50,848 bases of DNA from Yoonia sp. (GTDB lineage Bacteria > Pseudomonadota > Alphaproteobacteria > Rhodobacterales > Rhodobacteraceae). The stretch spans positions 1 through 50,848 of the forward strand of contig JAQXBV010000119.1 of the NCBI GenBank assembly GCA_029252195.1, given 5' to 3'. How positions within the stretch are numbered: position 1 is the first letter of the stretch; the number at the start of each line of letters is the position of its first letter. The notes below the pieces were generated by a model. That model was not told the DNA's origin. It did no database searches and saw only the letters and a program-made list of their open reading frames with translations. A program made the translations under genes and the position numbers. Positions 41,544 to 50,227 of the stretch are shown piece after piece.

Positions 41544-42054
41544 CTTTATGCGCCCAGAAGCCCGTGCCGCCCTGTGGCGGTGGCGCGAGGCGCTTTATGC
41601 GGGCCTTGTTGGCCTTTTCGGCCTCTGGTGGGCTTGGGGCGGTTTGGGGCTGGTCAAATGGATTGGCGTTATCCTCATAGCACTGGCCGTCATCCTCGCC
41701 ATCGCTGGTATCCAGCGGGGCCGCTTTCGCCAAACGGGCAAGGGGCCAGGCGTGGTGCAGGTGGCCGAACGCAGGCTTGCTTATTTCGGCCCGCTCGATG
41801 GTGGCGCGATGGATATCGCAGACCTGACCAAGCTGGAACTTGACCCAACCAGTCACCCCGCGCCGAGTTGGATTTTGTCAGGGATTGGCGGGCAGTATTT
41901 GTCCATCCCTGTAAACGCGGCAGGGGCGGACGCGCTCTTCGATTTGTTTGGTAGCCTTGATAATATCCAAACCGAAGCCATGCTGAATGTGCTTACACAC
42001 ACACCTCATGTGCGCGTCAAGGTTTGGGCGAAAACAACGCCTCTCTTGCATTGA
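41536..42054 (+). CDS. membrane protein of unknown function
   Basis: A 172-residue protein with two adjacent hydrophobic helices near residues 20-58 (LYAGLVGLFGLWWAWG; WIGVILIALAVILAIAGI) and a soluble C-terminal part (VVQVAERRLAYFGPLDGGAM, ILSGIGGQYLSIPVN). No named domain recognised. It overlaps the end of the acetyltransferase by 8 bases; ATG 41548 (fifth codon) is an alternative start. Confidence 0.8.
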   Translation: MSSFMRPEARAALWRWREALYAGLVGLFGLWWAWGGLGLVKWIGVILIALAVILAIAGIQRGRFRQTGKGPGVVQVAERRLAYFGPLDGGAMDIADLTKLELDPTSHPAPSWILSGIGGQYLSIPVNAAGADALFDLFGSLDNIQTEAMLNVLTHTPHVRVKVWAKTTPLLH

Positions 42055-42114
42055 CATGCGCGGCCTTTGGCTGCACCGATAAAACCGAAACCTATCACAG
42101 ACGGAGCCACCAAT

Positions 42115-43485
42115 ATGTCCATTCCACAGTCAGGCGGCGGCCCGATCGAACGGCACGAACAACTTGCTGAATTGCTCGCCAAAGGGTGCAAACCCAAAGA
42201 AGACTGGCGGATCGGCACCGAGCACGAGAAGTTCGGCTACTGCAAAGACACCCATAAACCGCTGCCATATGAGGGAGAGCGGTCGATTCACGCAGTTCTT
42301 TCTGGCCTGCGCGACCGGTTTAACTGGGCGCCAGTTGAGGAGAGTGGCAAGCTGATCGGCCTGACCAAGGGCATGGCGAACGTAAGCTTGGAACCGGGCG
42401 GCGCGCTCGAACTCTCTGGTGCACCTGTCGAGACGATTCACCAGACCTGTGACGAGGTGAACGACCACCTGCGTGAGGTGAAGGCCGTTTCCGACGAGAT
42501 CGGCGTCAAATTTATTGGACTTGGCGCCGCGCCTGAATGGAAACACGAAGACATGCCGCTGATGCCGAAAGGGCGCTATCAGCTGATGAACGGCTATATG
42601 GAAAAGGTCGGCACCATGGGCACGGCGATGATGCGCCGGACTTGCACCGTGCAGGTGAACCTCGATTTCGGATCAGAGGCAGATATGGTACAAAAGCTGC
42701 GCGTGTCCTTGGCGCTGCAACCCGTTGCGACAGCGCTTTTCGCGAACTCCCCGTTCTTTGAAGGCAAGGTGAACAACCACAAATCGTGGCGCGCCGTGAT
42801 CTGGCGGCATCTTGATGCCGACCGCACAGGCATGCTCCCTTGGGTGTTTGAAGACGGCATGGGCTTTGAGCGTTGGGTGCAGTGGGTGCTCGATGTGCCG
42901 ATGTATTTCGTCTACCGCGACGGCAAATACATCAACGCGCTGGGCATGTCGTTCCGCGACTTCCTCAAGGGCGAACTGCCCGCATTGCCTGGCGAAAAGC
43001 CGACCCTATCCGATTGGGCGGACCACCTGACGACCGTGTTCCCCGAGGCGCGGATCAAACAATATATCGAAATGCGCGGCGCGGATGGCGGCCCTTGGCG
43101 GCGTCTGTGTGCATTGCCTGCCTTCTGGGTTGGTCTCATGTACGATCAAAATTCGCTCGATGCGGCATGGGATCTTTGCAAGAACTGGACAGCCGAGCAG
43201 CGTGATGCGCTGCGCGAAGCGGCCTCGATTGACGGGCTTCAGGCAAAGGTCGACGGGATCAACATGCACGACTTGGCGCGCGAAGTTGTGGCGATTTCCG
43301 AGGCTGGTCTGAAAGCGCGCGCGCGCGTTGGAGCGGGTGGATTGGTGCCAGACGAGACACACTTCCTCAATGCCGTGAAAGAAACAATCGAGACGGGCAA
43401 AACACCCGCCGACGAACTGCTCGACCATTACCACGGCGATTGGAACGGCGATATCAGCAAGATTTACGACGCCTATAGTTATTAA
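42115..43485 (+). CDS. gshA: glutamate-cysteine ligase, plant/alphaproteobacterial type
   Basis: A 456-residue enzyme making gamma-glutamylcysteine, the first step of glutathione synthesis. It belongs to the GCS2 type found in plants and alphaproteobacteria: WRIGTEHEKFGYCKDTHKPLPYEG (ATP/metal glutamates), ANVSLEPGGALELSGAP, RYQLMNGYMEKVGTMG, RRTCTVQVNLDFGSE and MYFVYRDGKYINALGMSFRD. ATG 42115 has a GGAG site upstream. It supplies the glutathione used by the formaldehyde dehydrogenase elsewhere in the window. Confidence 0.97.
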   Translation: MSIPQSGGGPIERHEQLAELLAKGCKPKEDWRIGTEHEKFGYCKDTHKPLPYEGERSIHAVLSGLRDRFNWAPVEESGKLIGLTKGMANVSLEPGGALELSGAPVETIHQTCDEVNDHLREVKAVSDEIGVKFIGLGAAPEWKHEDMPLMPKGRYQLMNGYMEKVGTMGTAMMRRTCTVQVNLDFGSEADMVQKLRVSLALQPVATALFANSPFFEGKVNNHKSWRAVIWRHLDADRTGMLPWVFEDGMGFERWVQWVLDVPMYFVYRDGKYINALGMSFRDFLKGELPALPGEKPTLSDWADHLTTVFPEARIKQYIEMRGADGGPWRRLCALPAFWVGLMYDQNSLDAAWDLCKNWTAEQRDALREAASIDGLQAKVDGINMHDLAREVVAISEAGLKARARVGAGGLVPDETHFLNAVKETIETGKTPADELLDHYHGDWNGDISKIYDAYSY

Positions 43486-43503
43486 ATCTTTGCCATAATT
43501 CCG

Positions 43504-43536
43504 CCTCCATTGTTTTTTATTTAGAAACAATGGAGG
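43504..43536 (+). promoter_or_regulatory. hairpin covering the ribosome-binding site of the next gene
   Basis: CCTCCATTGTTT (43504-43515) is exactly complementary to AAACAATGGAGG (43525-43536), leaving a 9-base A/T-rich loop. The GGAGG at 43532-43536 is the ribosome-binding site of the 113-residue protein (ATG 43544, spacing 7). In RNA, the 12-base stem would hide it. No T-run follows, so it is not a normal terminator. Confidence 0.6.
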
Positions 43537-43543
43537 GGCCTTC

Positions 43544-43885
43544 ATGCCGTTTTTCTTGAACCCGCGCTTCGCGATGCTTTTGCTGGTGGCAATGCCACTT
43601 GCGGGCGGCGCTGTGGTGCATCCACATGGGGCGGGCGCCTTTGTTCTGGGTGCTTGGGCTGGCACGCTTGTGGCCGCGCCGCCTCTGATGGTCTTGATGT
43701 GGGCGCTGGGTTTGCGCACGATTGGCGAGCTTTTGCGCCCGCTTGCGCGAATGCCGATCATGATCGGGCTGACGATGCTACTGCTCTATCTGACCGACAC
43801 AGATATCGGGATTGGCGGGCATATGCTTGGCGGTGGCGCGCTGCTTTTGTGGTTACGGCAGGGGCGCGGCAACGCCATTCTCTGA
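43544..43885 (+). CDS. small polytopic membrane protein
   Basis: A 113-residue protein that is almost entirely hydrophobic, with about three or four helices (FAMLLLVAMPLAGGAVV; GAFVLGAWAGTLVAAPPLMVLMWAL; MPIMIGLTMLLLYLT; GGGALLLWL). I do not recognise it. Its ribosome-binding site is in a 12-base hairpin, suggesting translational control. It ends 3 bases before the plsY stop on the other strand. Confidence 0.75.
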   Translation: MPFFLNPRFAMLLLVAMPLAGGAVVHPHGAGAFVLGAWAGTLVAAPPLMVLMWALGLRTIGELLRPLARMPIMIGLTMLLLYLTDTDIGIGGHMLGGGALLLWLRQGRGNAIL

Positions 43886-43888
43886 CGC

Positions 43889-44494
43889 CTATTTCTGGCC
43901 GATTTTGGTTTCATTACCGCGGCGCAACCGGCCAATATTCGCGGCGTGTCGTATGTAAATGACGATGGCCAAAAGGATCGTTAGCAAAAACAGCTGCCCC
44001 CCCGTTAAGCCAATCACAACAATCGGGGCCCAGCCCGCTGCGACCAATGCGGCAAGCGAGGAATAGCGGCTGACAGCGGCGGTAACCAGCCACAAGGTGC
44101 CTGCGATCAGGCCGACCAGTGGTGAAAGCGCGATCATCAGGCCGAAATAAGTCGCGACGCCTTTGCCCCCTTTGAATTTGAGCCAGACCGGAAAGCAATG
44201 CCCCAAGAATGCGGCAAGCCCGGCAAGCTGTGCGGCGTCTTCTGCGGCCATGGCGCGGGCCAGCAGGACGATCACCGCCCCCTTGCCTGCGTCAAACAAG
44301 AGCGTGAGCGCGGCGGCTTTCTTGTTGCCTGTGCGCAAGACATTGGTTGCCCCGATATTCCCCGATCCGATTTCGCGCAGATTGCCCAAGCCCATGAGGC
44401 GGGCGACGATCATGCCAAACGGGATTGAGCCGAGCAGATATCCGGCCAAGGCCCAAACCGCGAGCAGGCCCGCAGAGGTTTCGATCAAGGGCAT
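43889..44494 (-). CDS. plsY: glycerol-3-phosphate acyltransferase PlsY
   Basis: A 201-residue inner-membrane enzyme that uses acyl phosphate to make lysophosphatidate. The three conserved loops are present: GYLLGSIPFGMIVAR, GSGNIGATNVLRTGNKKAA and KFKGGKGVATYFG. ATG 44494 overlaps the pyrC-like stop by one base; it is the last gene of the pyrB cluster, an arrangement with no obvious functional logic but shared with relatives as far as I recall. Confidence 0.95.
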   Translation of the reverse strand: MPLIETSAGLLAVWALAGYLLGSIPFGMIVARLMGLGNLREIGSGNIGATNVLRTGNKKAAALTLLFDAGKGAVIVLLARAMAAEDAAQLAGLAAFLGHCFPVWLKFKGGKGVATYFGLMIALSPLVGLIAGTLWLVTAAVSRYSSLAALVAAGWAPIVVIGLTGGQLFLLTILLAIVIYIRHAANIGRLRRGNETKIGQK

Positions 44495-45777
44495 CAGATG
44501 TCTCCACTTACAAGCTTGCCGCCGACCCACGTCCCAAGCACGACACCTTCGAGGCGCGCGCCGTCAAACGGCGTGTTCTTTGATTTTGACAAAAGATTAA
44601 CACGATCCAGCACAAATGGCGCGTCGGGGTCAAACCAAACCAGATCAGCAGGTGCACCGGCCCGTAAACGCCCCGTTGGCAGCCCAAGCAGTCGCGACGG
44701 GTTCAGCGACAGTGCCGCGAAGAGACGCGGCAGGCTGATCATTTCTGCGTGGTACAGGCGCAAGGCCGCGGGCAAGAGCGTCTCAAGCCCGACCGCCCCT
44801 GATGCGGCTTCTTCAAATGGCAGGCGCTTGCTTTCTTCGTCTTGTGGTGTGTGCATCGAGCAGATGATGTCGATCAATCCGTCCGCGACGGCGCGCACAA
44901 CAGCGATGCGGTCGTCCTCTGAGCGCAATGGCGGCTTGAGCTTATAAAAGGTGCGGTAATCGGCGACGTCCAGTTCATTGAGCGTCAGATGATTCACGCT
45001 TACGCCAGCGGTGATCTTAAGCCCGTTCCGCTTGGCCCGTTCCAAGGCGGGCAGGGCGCGGGCAGTGGTGATCTGATCCGCGTGATAGCGTGCGCCTGTC
45101 ATTTCTAGCAGGGCAATGTCACGATCCAGCGCCATGCGCTCGGCCATCGGCGACACGCCTGCCAATCCGCGCAACGAGGCGAATTTGCCCGATGTCACAG
45201 CGGCGCCGTCCGACAGGCCGGGGTCTTGAACGTGAGCGATGACCAAGGCGTCCAGTGATTTGGCATAAGTGAGCGCGCGGCTAAACACCTTTGTGTTGGT
45301 TACAACACGATCGCAATCGGAAAAGGCAACGGCGCCCGCGTCCTTGAGAAACCCGATCTCGGTCATTTCACGACCCATCCGGCCTTTGGTCAAAGCGGCA
45401 ATCGGCAAGACGCGCACAGGCGCGTCAAGCGTCGCACGGCGGGCGACAAACTCCAGAATTTCAGGTGTATCAATCGCGGGGAGCGTGTCGGGGCGCGTCA
45501 CGATTGTTGTGACACCACCTGCGGCCGCCGCGCGCCCAGCCGAGCGGAAACTTTCCTTGTGGCGCTCACCCGGTTCAGAGACCTTTACGCCGATATCGAC
45601 GATACCGGGCGCAAGGCAATTGCCCGCGCAATTCACAATGACCGCGCCCGCGACCTTGGGTTCGGCCTCCTCATAGACCTTTGCGATCAACCCGTCCTCG
45701 ACCAAAAGCGCTCCGAGGTTATCGGTTTGTGCCACAGGATCAATCAGACGGGCGTTGATAAAGAGGGTCTGTGTCAT
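44494..45777 (-). CDS. pyrC: dihydroorotase-like protein lacking the zinc motif
   Basis: A 427-residue amidohydrolase-fold protein of the dihydroorotase family. In active enzymes the first strand ends DxHxH; here it is GIVDIGVKVSEPG, with Gly63 and Lys65 in place of the two metal histidines. The late Asp block reads IICSMHTPQDEESK, with Met in place of Asp. Some other family residues remain (HVQDPGLSDGAA, NHLTLNE). It is therefore likely a non-catalytic partner of aspartate transcarbamoylase, as known in Pseudomonas and similar complexes; pyrB is two genes upstream. A true dihydroorotase should be elsewhere. Confidence 0.9.
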   Translation of the reverse strand: MTQTLFINARLIDPVAQTDNLGALLVEDGLIAKVYEEAEPKVAGAVIVNCAGNCLAPGIVDIGVKVSEPGERHKESFRSAGRAAAAGGVTTIVTRPDTLPAIDTPEILEFVARRATLDAPVRVLPIAALTKGRMGREMTEIGFLKDAGAVAFSDCDRVVTNTKVFSRALTYAKSLDALVIAHVQDPGLSDGAAVTSGKFASLRGLAGVSPMAERMALDRDIALLEMTGARYHADQITTARALPALERAKRNGLKITAGVSVNHLTLNELDVADYRTFYKLKPPLRSEDDRIAVVRAVADGLIDIICSMHTPQDEESKRLPFEEAASGAVGLETLLPAALRLYHAEMISLPRLFAALSLNPSRLLGLPTGRLRAGAPADLVWFDPDAPFVLDRVNLLSKSKNTPFDGARLEGVVLGTWVGGKLVSGDI

Positions 45778-45814
45778 GCGTCACCTTGTGGGTTCAAAAA
45801 AGGGGCTTGGGGCG

Positions 45815-46333
45815 TCATCCTGCGATCCAGATCATGATGGCGACCAGCAAAAACAGGCCAAGTAAAACAATCGTGGCAATCCGCCCCGACATCGCCGCGT
45901 CAGAGACGGGCTTTTTGCCGGTCTGGCTGATGATGCCCTTGGCGCTATCGGACACAATCGGTTGCGGTGCGTGCATATGGGGCGTGTCGCGCAGCGTGGT
46001 CACAAGGCGCACATCGGCGGGCAGATCAATCGTCATCGCAGTGCCGCCAAAGGCCGCAGACATGACCAACACAACAGATCCCAGCAGGCCGCGCATCTTT
46101 TCCGCGTCGATCTCCGAGACTGGCATGTCATAGCCGTTACGGATCAGATCGGGCAGTGTCATGTCAGTCAACATGCCCGGAGTGATGGCGTCGACGTAAT
46201 TGTTATTGACCACAACCTTGCCCAAAACGGCCATCATCGCGGCGTCAGTCTTTTCTTCCAGACCCTCGGGGGCGGGGCGCACAAGTTGGAGCACATAAAT
46301 CGCGCCGTGGTCATTTGCGGGGACGTTGATCAT
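45815..46333 (-). CDS. unknown protein with C-terminal membrane anchor, in the pyrB operon
   Basis: A 172-residue protein: a soluble N-terminal part ([40 protein letters not shown]) and one C-terminal helix ([21 protein letters not shown]). No domain recognised. It overlaps pyrB by 4 bases (ATGA) and precedes the pyrC-like gene, so it is co-translated with the pyrimidine genes. A tail anchor here could place the pyrB/pyrC-like complex at the membrane, but that is speculation. Confidence 0.8.
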   Translation of the reverse strand: MINVPANDHGAIYVLQLVRPAPEGLEEKTDAAMMAVLGKVVVNNNYVDAITPGMLTDMTLPDLIRNGYDMPVSEIDAEKMRGLLGSVVLVMSAAFGGTAMTIDLPADVRLVTTLRDTPHMHAPQPIVSDSAKGIISQTGKKPVSDAAMSGRIATIVLLGLFLLVAIMIWIAG

Positions 46334-47286
46334 GCGGTGATCTCCCGCTCGGCCCGCCGCGCCCGCAGGTTTTGCGCAAGCAGGTCCATCGCGGCCATAC
46401 GCACGGCAACACCCATTTCAACCTGTGTCTGAATGACCGAACGGTTGATGTCATCGGCAATATTCCCGTCAATCTCGACGCCACGGTTCATCGGGCCGGG
46501 ATGCATAACAATGGCGTCAGGCTTGGCAAAGGCCAGCTTCGCTGCATCAAGTCCGTAACGGTGGAAATATTCCCGCTCGGAGGGGATAAATCCTCCATCC
46601 ATCCGTTCCTTTTGCAGGCGGAGCATCATGACGACGTCCACATCCCGAAGGCCCTCTTCCATGTTGTCAAAGACCTCGCATCCCAGATCGGCCATGCCTG
46701 CGGGCATCAGTGTCGGGGGCGCGATCAGGCGGATGCGGTTCTCCATCTTGCCCAAAAGCATGATGTTGGAACGTGCCACGCGGCTATGGGCGATATCGCC
46801 GCAAATCGCGATGGACAGACGGTGCAAACGGCCCTTGGCGCGGCGGATCGTCAGCGCATCCAAAAGCGCCTGCGTCGGGTGTTCGTGTCGCCCGTCGCCT
46901 GCGTTCAGAACCGCGCCGTTGACCTTTTGCGCGAGCAAATCCACAGCGCCGGAATGCGGATGGCGCACAACCAGCAAATCAGGGTGCATCGCGTTGAGCG
47001 TCAGCGCCGTATCAATGAGCGTCTCGCCCTTTTTGATCGAGCTGGCCTGCATGGACATATTCATCACGTCGGCGCCAAGCCGCATGCCTGCCAATTCAAA
47101 GCTGGCCTGCGTGCGGGTCGAGTTTTCAAAGAACATGTTGATCTGCGTCAGCCCCGCGAGCACGTCTTTATGACGAATCCCGCGCTTGTTTTCCTCGGCG
47201 TATTTATCAGCCAAATCCAACACTGTCGTGATCTCAACAGGGTGTAGATGCTCGATCCCTAAAAGGTGTTGCGCGCGAAAGGTCAT
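46330..47286 (-). CDS. pyrB: aspartate carbamoyltransferase catalytic subunit
   Basis: A 318-residue enzyme joining carbamoyl phosphate and aspartate, the first committed step of pyrimidine synthesis. It carries [20 protein letters not shown] (carbamoyl phosphate loop), [33 protein letters not shown] and [17 protein letters not shown] 47286 is the family start ([14 protein letters not shown]), with GGAGA upstream; the frame extends to 47340 without homology. No pyrI is present, consistent with the type that pairs with a dihydroorotase-like protein. Confidence 0.97.
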   Translation of the reverse strand: MTFRAQHLLGIEHLHPVEITTVLDLADKYAEENKRGIRHKDVLAGLTQINMFFENSTRTQASFELAGMRLGADVMNMSMQASSIKKGETLIDTALTLNAMHPDLLVVRHPHSGAVDLLAQKVNGAVLNAGDGRHEHPTQALLDALTIRRAKGRLHRLSIAICGDIAHSRVARSNIMLLGKMENRIRLIAPPTLMPAGMADLGCEVFDNMEEGLRDVDVVMMLRLQKERMDGGFIPSEREYFHRYGLDAAKLAFAKPDAIVMHPGPMNRGVEIDGNIADDINRSVIQTQVEMGVAVRMAAMDLLAQNLRARRAEREITA

Positions 47287-47383
47287 CGCTTCTCCTGTTG
47301 TTGTTTGGACGGTTATAGAAACTGCGCGGCAGTGGGGCAAGCGCCACCTTACACGCGCGGCAAATCGGCGCTAAGGTGCAGGG

Positions 47384-48148
47384 ATGGATTCTATGGACAC
47401 ATATTGGGCGGATCGGGCGGCACTTGAGTGGCTGGTCGAGCTGGGCGCGACAGAGGCGATGCTGGATGCGCCGCTGAACCGATATGATGTCCCTGAAAAA
47501 ATTGCGACACCTGCGCCTCTTGCCGCGAAAAGTAGCCCACCACCAGTGCCTGTGCAGGTCGAAGTGGATGGCGCCGCCGAGGCCAAGATTGATGCGGCAG
47601 GTGCGGCTGATCTTGACGGGCTGCGCGCCGCGCTGATGGCGTTTGAGCATTGCGATCTGAAGCGCGGTGCGCGGAACTTGGTCTTTGCCGAGGGCGATCC
47701 CGCCGCGCGTGTGATGATCATCGGCGAGGTGCCCGAACGTGACGAGGACCGTGCGGGCAAACCGTTTGTCGGCGATGTGCGCATTTTGCTAGATAAGATG
47801 TTTGCCGCGATTGATCTGGAAACGGCCAGCAAGGTTTACATGACGTCGGCCTTTCCGTGGCCCGCGGGCCTAGAGCCGCCAACGGCCAAAGACATCGCGA
47901 TGATCAAACCGTTTCTGGAGCGCCATATTGCGCTGGCAAACCCAGATATCGTTGTTCTGATGGGAAATACCGCCTGTCAGATGCTGTTGGGTCAAGGTGG
48001 GCTCATGCGTCTGCGCGGGACGTGGGCCGAGGTCGTCGGTCGGCCTGCGATTGTGTTGAACCACCCGATGCAATTGCTGCGAAATCCAAGCTTGAAAAAA
48101 GACGCTTGGGCGGATTTGTTGGCATTGAAGGCAAAGCTAGAGGGCTAA
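47384..48148 (+). CDS. uracil-DNA glycosylase-like protein (family 4/5 type)
   Basis: A 254-residue protein of the uracil-DNA glycosylase superfamily, recognised from IIGEVPERDEDRAGKPFVGDVRILLDKM (active-site block), NPDIVVLMGNTACQMLLG and NHPMQLLRNP (the His loop). Family 4 enzymes have four Fe-S cysteines; here only the second (EHCDLKRG) remains. The first aligns with Phe, the third with Trp (AFPWPAG) and the fourth with Ile (MIKPFLERH). The active-site block also has GEVPE for GEGPG. The N-terminal 85 residues are Ala/Pro-rich. Activity is therefore uncertain. Divergent from pyrB, one base before moaB. Confidence 0.88.
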   Translation: MDSMDTYWADRAALEWLVELGATEAMLDAPLNRYDVPEKIATPAPLAAKSSPPPVPVQVEVDGAAEAKIDAAGAADLDGLRAALMAFEHCDLKRGARNLVFAEGDPAARVMIIGEVPERDEDRAGKPFVGDVRILLDKMFAAIDLETASKVYMTSAFPWPAGLEPPTAKDIAMIKPFLERHIALANPDIVVLMGNTACQMLLGQGGLMRLRGTWAEVVGRPAIVLNHPMQLLRNPSLKKDAWADLLALKAKLEG

Positions 48149-48149
48149 A

Positions 48150-48677
48150 ATGAGTAAAGAGTTTATTCCCGTCCGCATCGCGGTCTTGACCGTGAGCGAT
48201 ACGCGCGAACTGGCAGATGACCGCTCTGGTCAGGTGCTGGTGGACCGGATTGCCGCCGCAGGACATGTGCTTGCGGATCGCAAGATCGTCCGCGACGAGC
48301 GCGCCGAGATTGCGGATCAATTGCGCGCATGGTGTGCTGATGATGCGATTGACGTGGTGATTTCGACAGGGGGCACAGGCCTGACAGGGCGTGACGTGAC
48401 CGTCGAGGCGCACCGCGATGTTTACGAGAAAGAGATTGATGCCTTTGGCACCGTTTTCACGATTGTGAGCATGCAGAAGATCGGGACGAGTGCGGTGCAG
48501 AGCCGTGCGACGGGCGGCGTCGCGCAAGGCACCTATTTGTTTGCACTGCCCGGCAGTCCGGGCGCGTGCAAGGATGCTTGGGACGAGATCCTCGTCAAGC
48601 AGTTAGATTATCGCCACAAGCCCTGCAATTTCGTTGAAATCATGCCGCGCCTCGACGAGCATTTGCGCCGAAAGTAA
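48150..48677 (+). CDS. moaB: molybdenum cofactor biosynthesis protein MoaB
   Basis: A 175-residue MogA/MoaB-fold protein that binds molybdopterin and, in many bacteria, adenylylates it before MoeA acts. Visible blocks are RIAVLTVSDTRELADDRSG, VVISTGGTGLTGRDVTVEA and YLFALPGSPGACKDAWDEIL. It starts one base after the glycosylase-like stop. It would feed the MoeA of the operon at 25-29 kb. Confidence 0.95.
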   Translation: MSKEFIPVRIAVLTVSDTRELADDRSGQVLVDRIAAAGHVLADRKIVRDERAEIADQLRAWCADDAIDVVISTGGTGLTGRDVTVEAHRDVYEKEIDAFGTVFTIVSMQKIGTSAVQSRATGGVAQGTYLFALPGSPGACKDAWDEILVKQLDYRHKPCNFVEIMPRLDEHLRRK

Positions 48678-48680
48678 CGT

Positions 48681-49487
48681 TTAAGGCGCTGAACAGCCTT
48701 GAATATCAACCGCACGGCCGCGGCTGAGAACTGTCATCCGTATCCCTGAACGATCAACCGCGAAAGCATCACCGTTGCCATGGATCAGATCCGAGGTGGC
48801 TGTGATCTGCGAGGGCGTGCGGGTGACGACTGGCTCTGAAACCCACACATAGGGATCCGCGGTCTCAATGACGATCGCTTCGGGGTCCGGCGTTGTCGCA
48901 AGCGCGGACACCACGGTCACTTGCATGCCATCACTGATGGGTTTGAGCGTGCAGGTGACAGCGCCGACCCCTGCTTGAGCTGCCGTCAATGGCTGGTTCA
49001 AAAGTGCGGCGGTGATCGCAGCGTCGCGCTTGCCGCTTGTCGGAATGACCGTGTCGAAACGGAAAGCTGCGGGAACACAGATATCTTCACAGATGCCAAT
49101 ATCAAGCTCGCCTTTCAGCCTGATTTCGCCCGCGCCATTGGGGAAAATCTCCAAGGGCACGGTCACGCTGTCGTGGTAGCCGATAGAGCGCATCCCGCTT
49201 TGGTCAAATACCTCGGGCACGGGCCAATGAAAGGCGATGGAGCCAATATTTTCGGAGCCGACCCAATTGATTTGCGGCGGAATCCCCGCGTCACCTGGTG
49301 CGCGCCAATATGTTTTCCAACCTTCTGCCATGTCGATCCGCAGCCCTGCCATGATGCTACCCGACTTGGTCTGATGACCCGTCAAAACGGTGAGCGTGGT
49401 GTTGTGATCGGTCGGGCTAGCGCTGGTGACGCTCGAAAGTCCGATCAATATGGTGGCAAGGATAAATTGTCTCATGCGGGCATTCAT
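48681..49487 (-). CDS. exported DsbD alpha-domain-like protein
   Basis: A 268-residue protein with a signal peptide (residues 1 to about 23) followed by a DsbD N-terminal-like immunoglobulin fold: GWKTYWRAPGDAGIPPQINW, FHWPVPEVFDQSG and ELDIGICEDICVPA, where C133 and C137 stand for the redox pair. The membrane and thioredoxin domains of DsbD are missing, so it must get electrons from a separate protein or serve another role. The TlpA-like thioredoxin 0.7 kb away is a possible partner. ATG 49475 is an alternative start. Confidence 0.85.
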   Translation of the reverse strand: MNARMRQFILATILIGLSSVTSASPTDHNTTLTVLTGHQTKSGSIMAGLRIDMAEGWKTYWRAPGDAGIPPQINWVGSENIGSIAFHWPVPEVFDQSGMRSIGYHDSVTVPLEIFPNGAGEIRLKGELDIGICEDICVPAAFRFDTVIPTSGKRDAAITAALLNQPLTAAQAGVGAVTCTLKPISDGMQVTVVSALATTPDPEAIVIETADPYVWVSEPVVTRTPSQITATSDLIHGNGDAFAVDRSGIRMTVLSRGRAVDIQGCSAP

Positions 49488-49580
49488 ATGCAGATTGACC
49501 CGAAAGGGAAGTCACATGGTCGCGATGGCTTTGACACATCTGGTCTTGCGAAACATGGCCACTGCGCACATCATCACCCC

Positions 49581-50150
49581 ATGGAACCCACCGATCCGAA
49601 CCTCTTGGGCAAGCTGCTCATTGCCATGCCCGATATGGGCGACCCGCGCTTCGATAAAAGCGTGATCTATATCTGTGCGCATTCACGCGATGGAGCGATG
49701 GGGCTGATTGTGAACAAGCCTCAGACCAAATTGCGGTTCTCTAAGTTATTGGAGCAATTGAATATACCAATGCAGAGTGCGGTCTCTGACGTGCGCATTC
49801 ATTATGGCGGGCCTGTTGAGGTTGCGCGTGGATTTGTGCTTCATACCAGCGATTATCGCTCTGAAACGGGCACGCTGGATGTGGATGGTCATATCGGGAT
49901 GACGGCGACGCGTGACGTGCTGGAGGAGATTGCACGCGGCGAGGGGCCACGCACATCGCTGCTGGCGCTGGGCTATGCGGGTTGGGGCGCGGGGCAGTTG
50001 GAGAATGAGATTGCACACAACGGCTGGCTGACCGCCGACCCGACCGATGCGATCGTGTTTGGTCGCGCCAACGAGCATAAGTGGACGGCTGCGCTTAAGA
50101 CCTTGGGGATTGATCCCTTGCTGTTGTCGTCAACGGCGGGGCACGCCTAA
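49581..50150 (+). CDS. YqgE/AlgH family protein
   Basis: A 189-residue UPF0301 (YqgE/AlgH) protein: LLGKLLIAMPDMGDPRFDKSVIYICAHS at the N-terminus, GAMGLIVNKPQ, IHYGGPVEVARGFVLHT and LALGYAGWGAGQLENEIAHNGWL. Function remains unclear; AlgH was named from an alginate regulatory locus. ATG 49581 fits the family N-terminus, but no good ribosome-binding site precedes it; the frame is open upstream to 49491. Divergent from the DsbD-like gene by 93 bases. Confidence 0.92.
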   Translation: MEPTDPNLLGKLLIAMPDMGDPRFDKSVIYICAHSRDGAMGLIVNKPQTKLRFSKLLEQLNIPMQSAVSDVRIHYGGPVEVARGFVLHTSDYRSETGTLDVDGHIGMTATRDVLEEIARGEGPRTSLLALGYAGWGAGQLENEIAHNGWLTADPTDAIVFGRANEHKWTAALKTLGIDPLLLSSTAGHA

Positions 50151-50227
50151 GGGTGTGATTTGCGTGCGCCGGAATGTTGAACCTGTTGTGGGTTCATCAG
50201 TGGTATTTTCAGCGCCGGTCCCGAACC

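Noticed and set aside
42051-42083. Sigma-70 promoter for gshA (TTGACA ... GATAAA)
   Set aside because: The TTGACA box is perfect, but the nearest TA-rich box is 21 bases away, too long for a normal promoter.
43504-43536. Rho-independent terminator of gshA
   Set aside because: The stem is perfect, but no T-run follows it on either strand; the T residues are in the arm and loop. Masking of the downstream ribosome-binding site explains the geometry better.
50178-50196. Terminator between yqgE and tlpA
   Set aside because: TGAACC and GGTTCA can pair, but the stem is only 6 bases and has no T-run; too weak to call.
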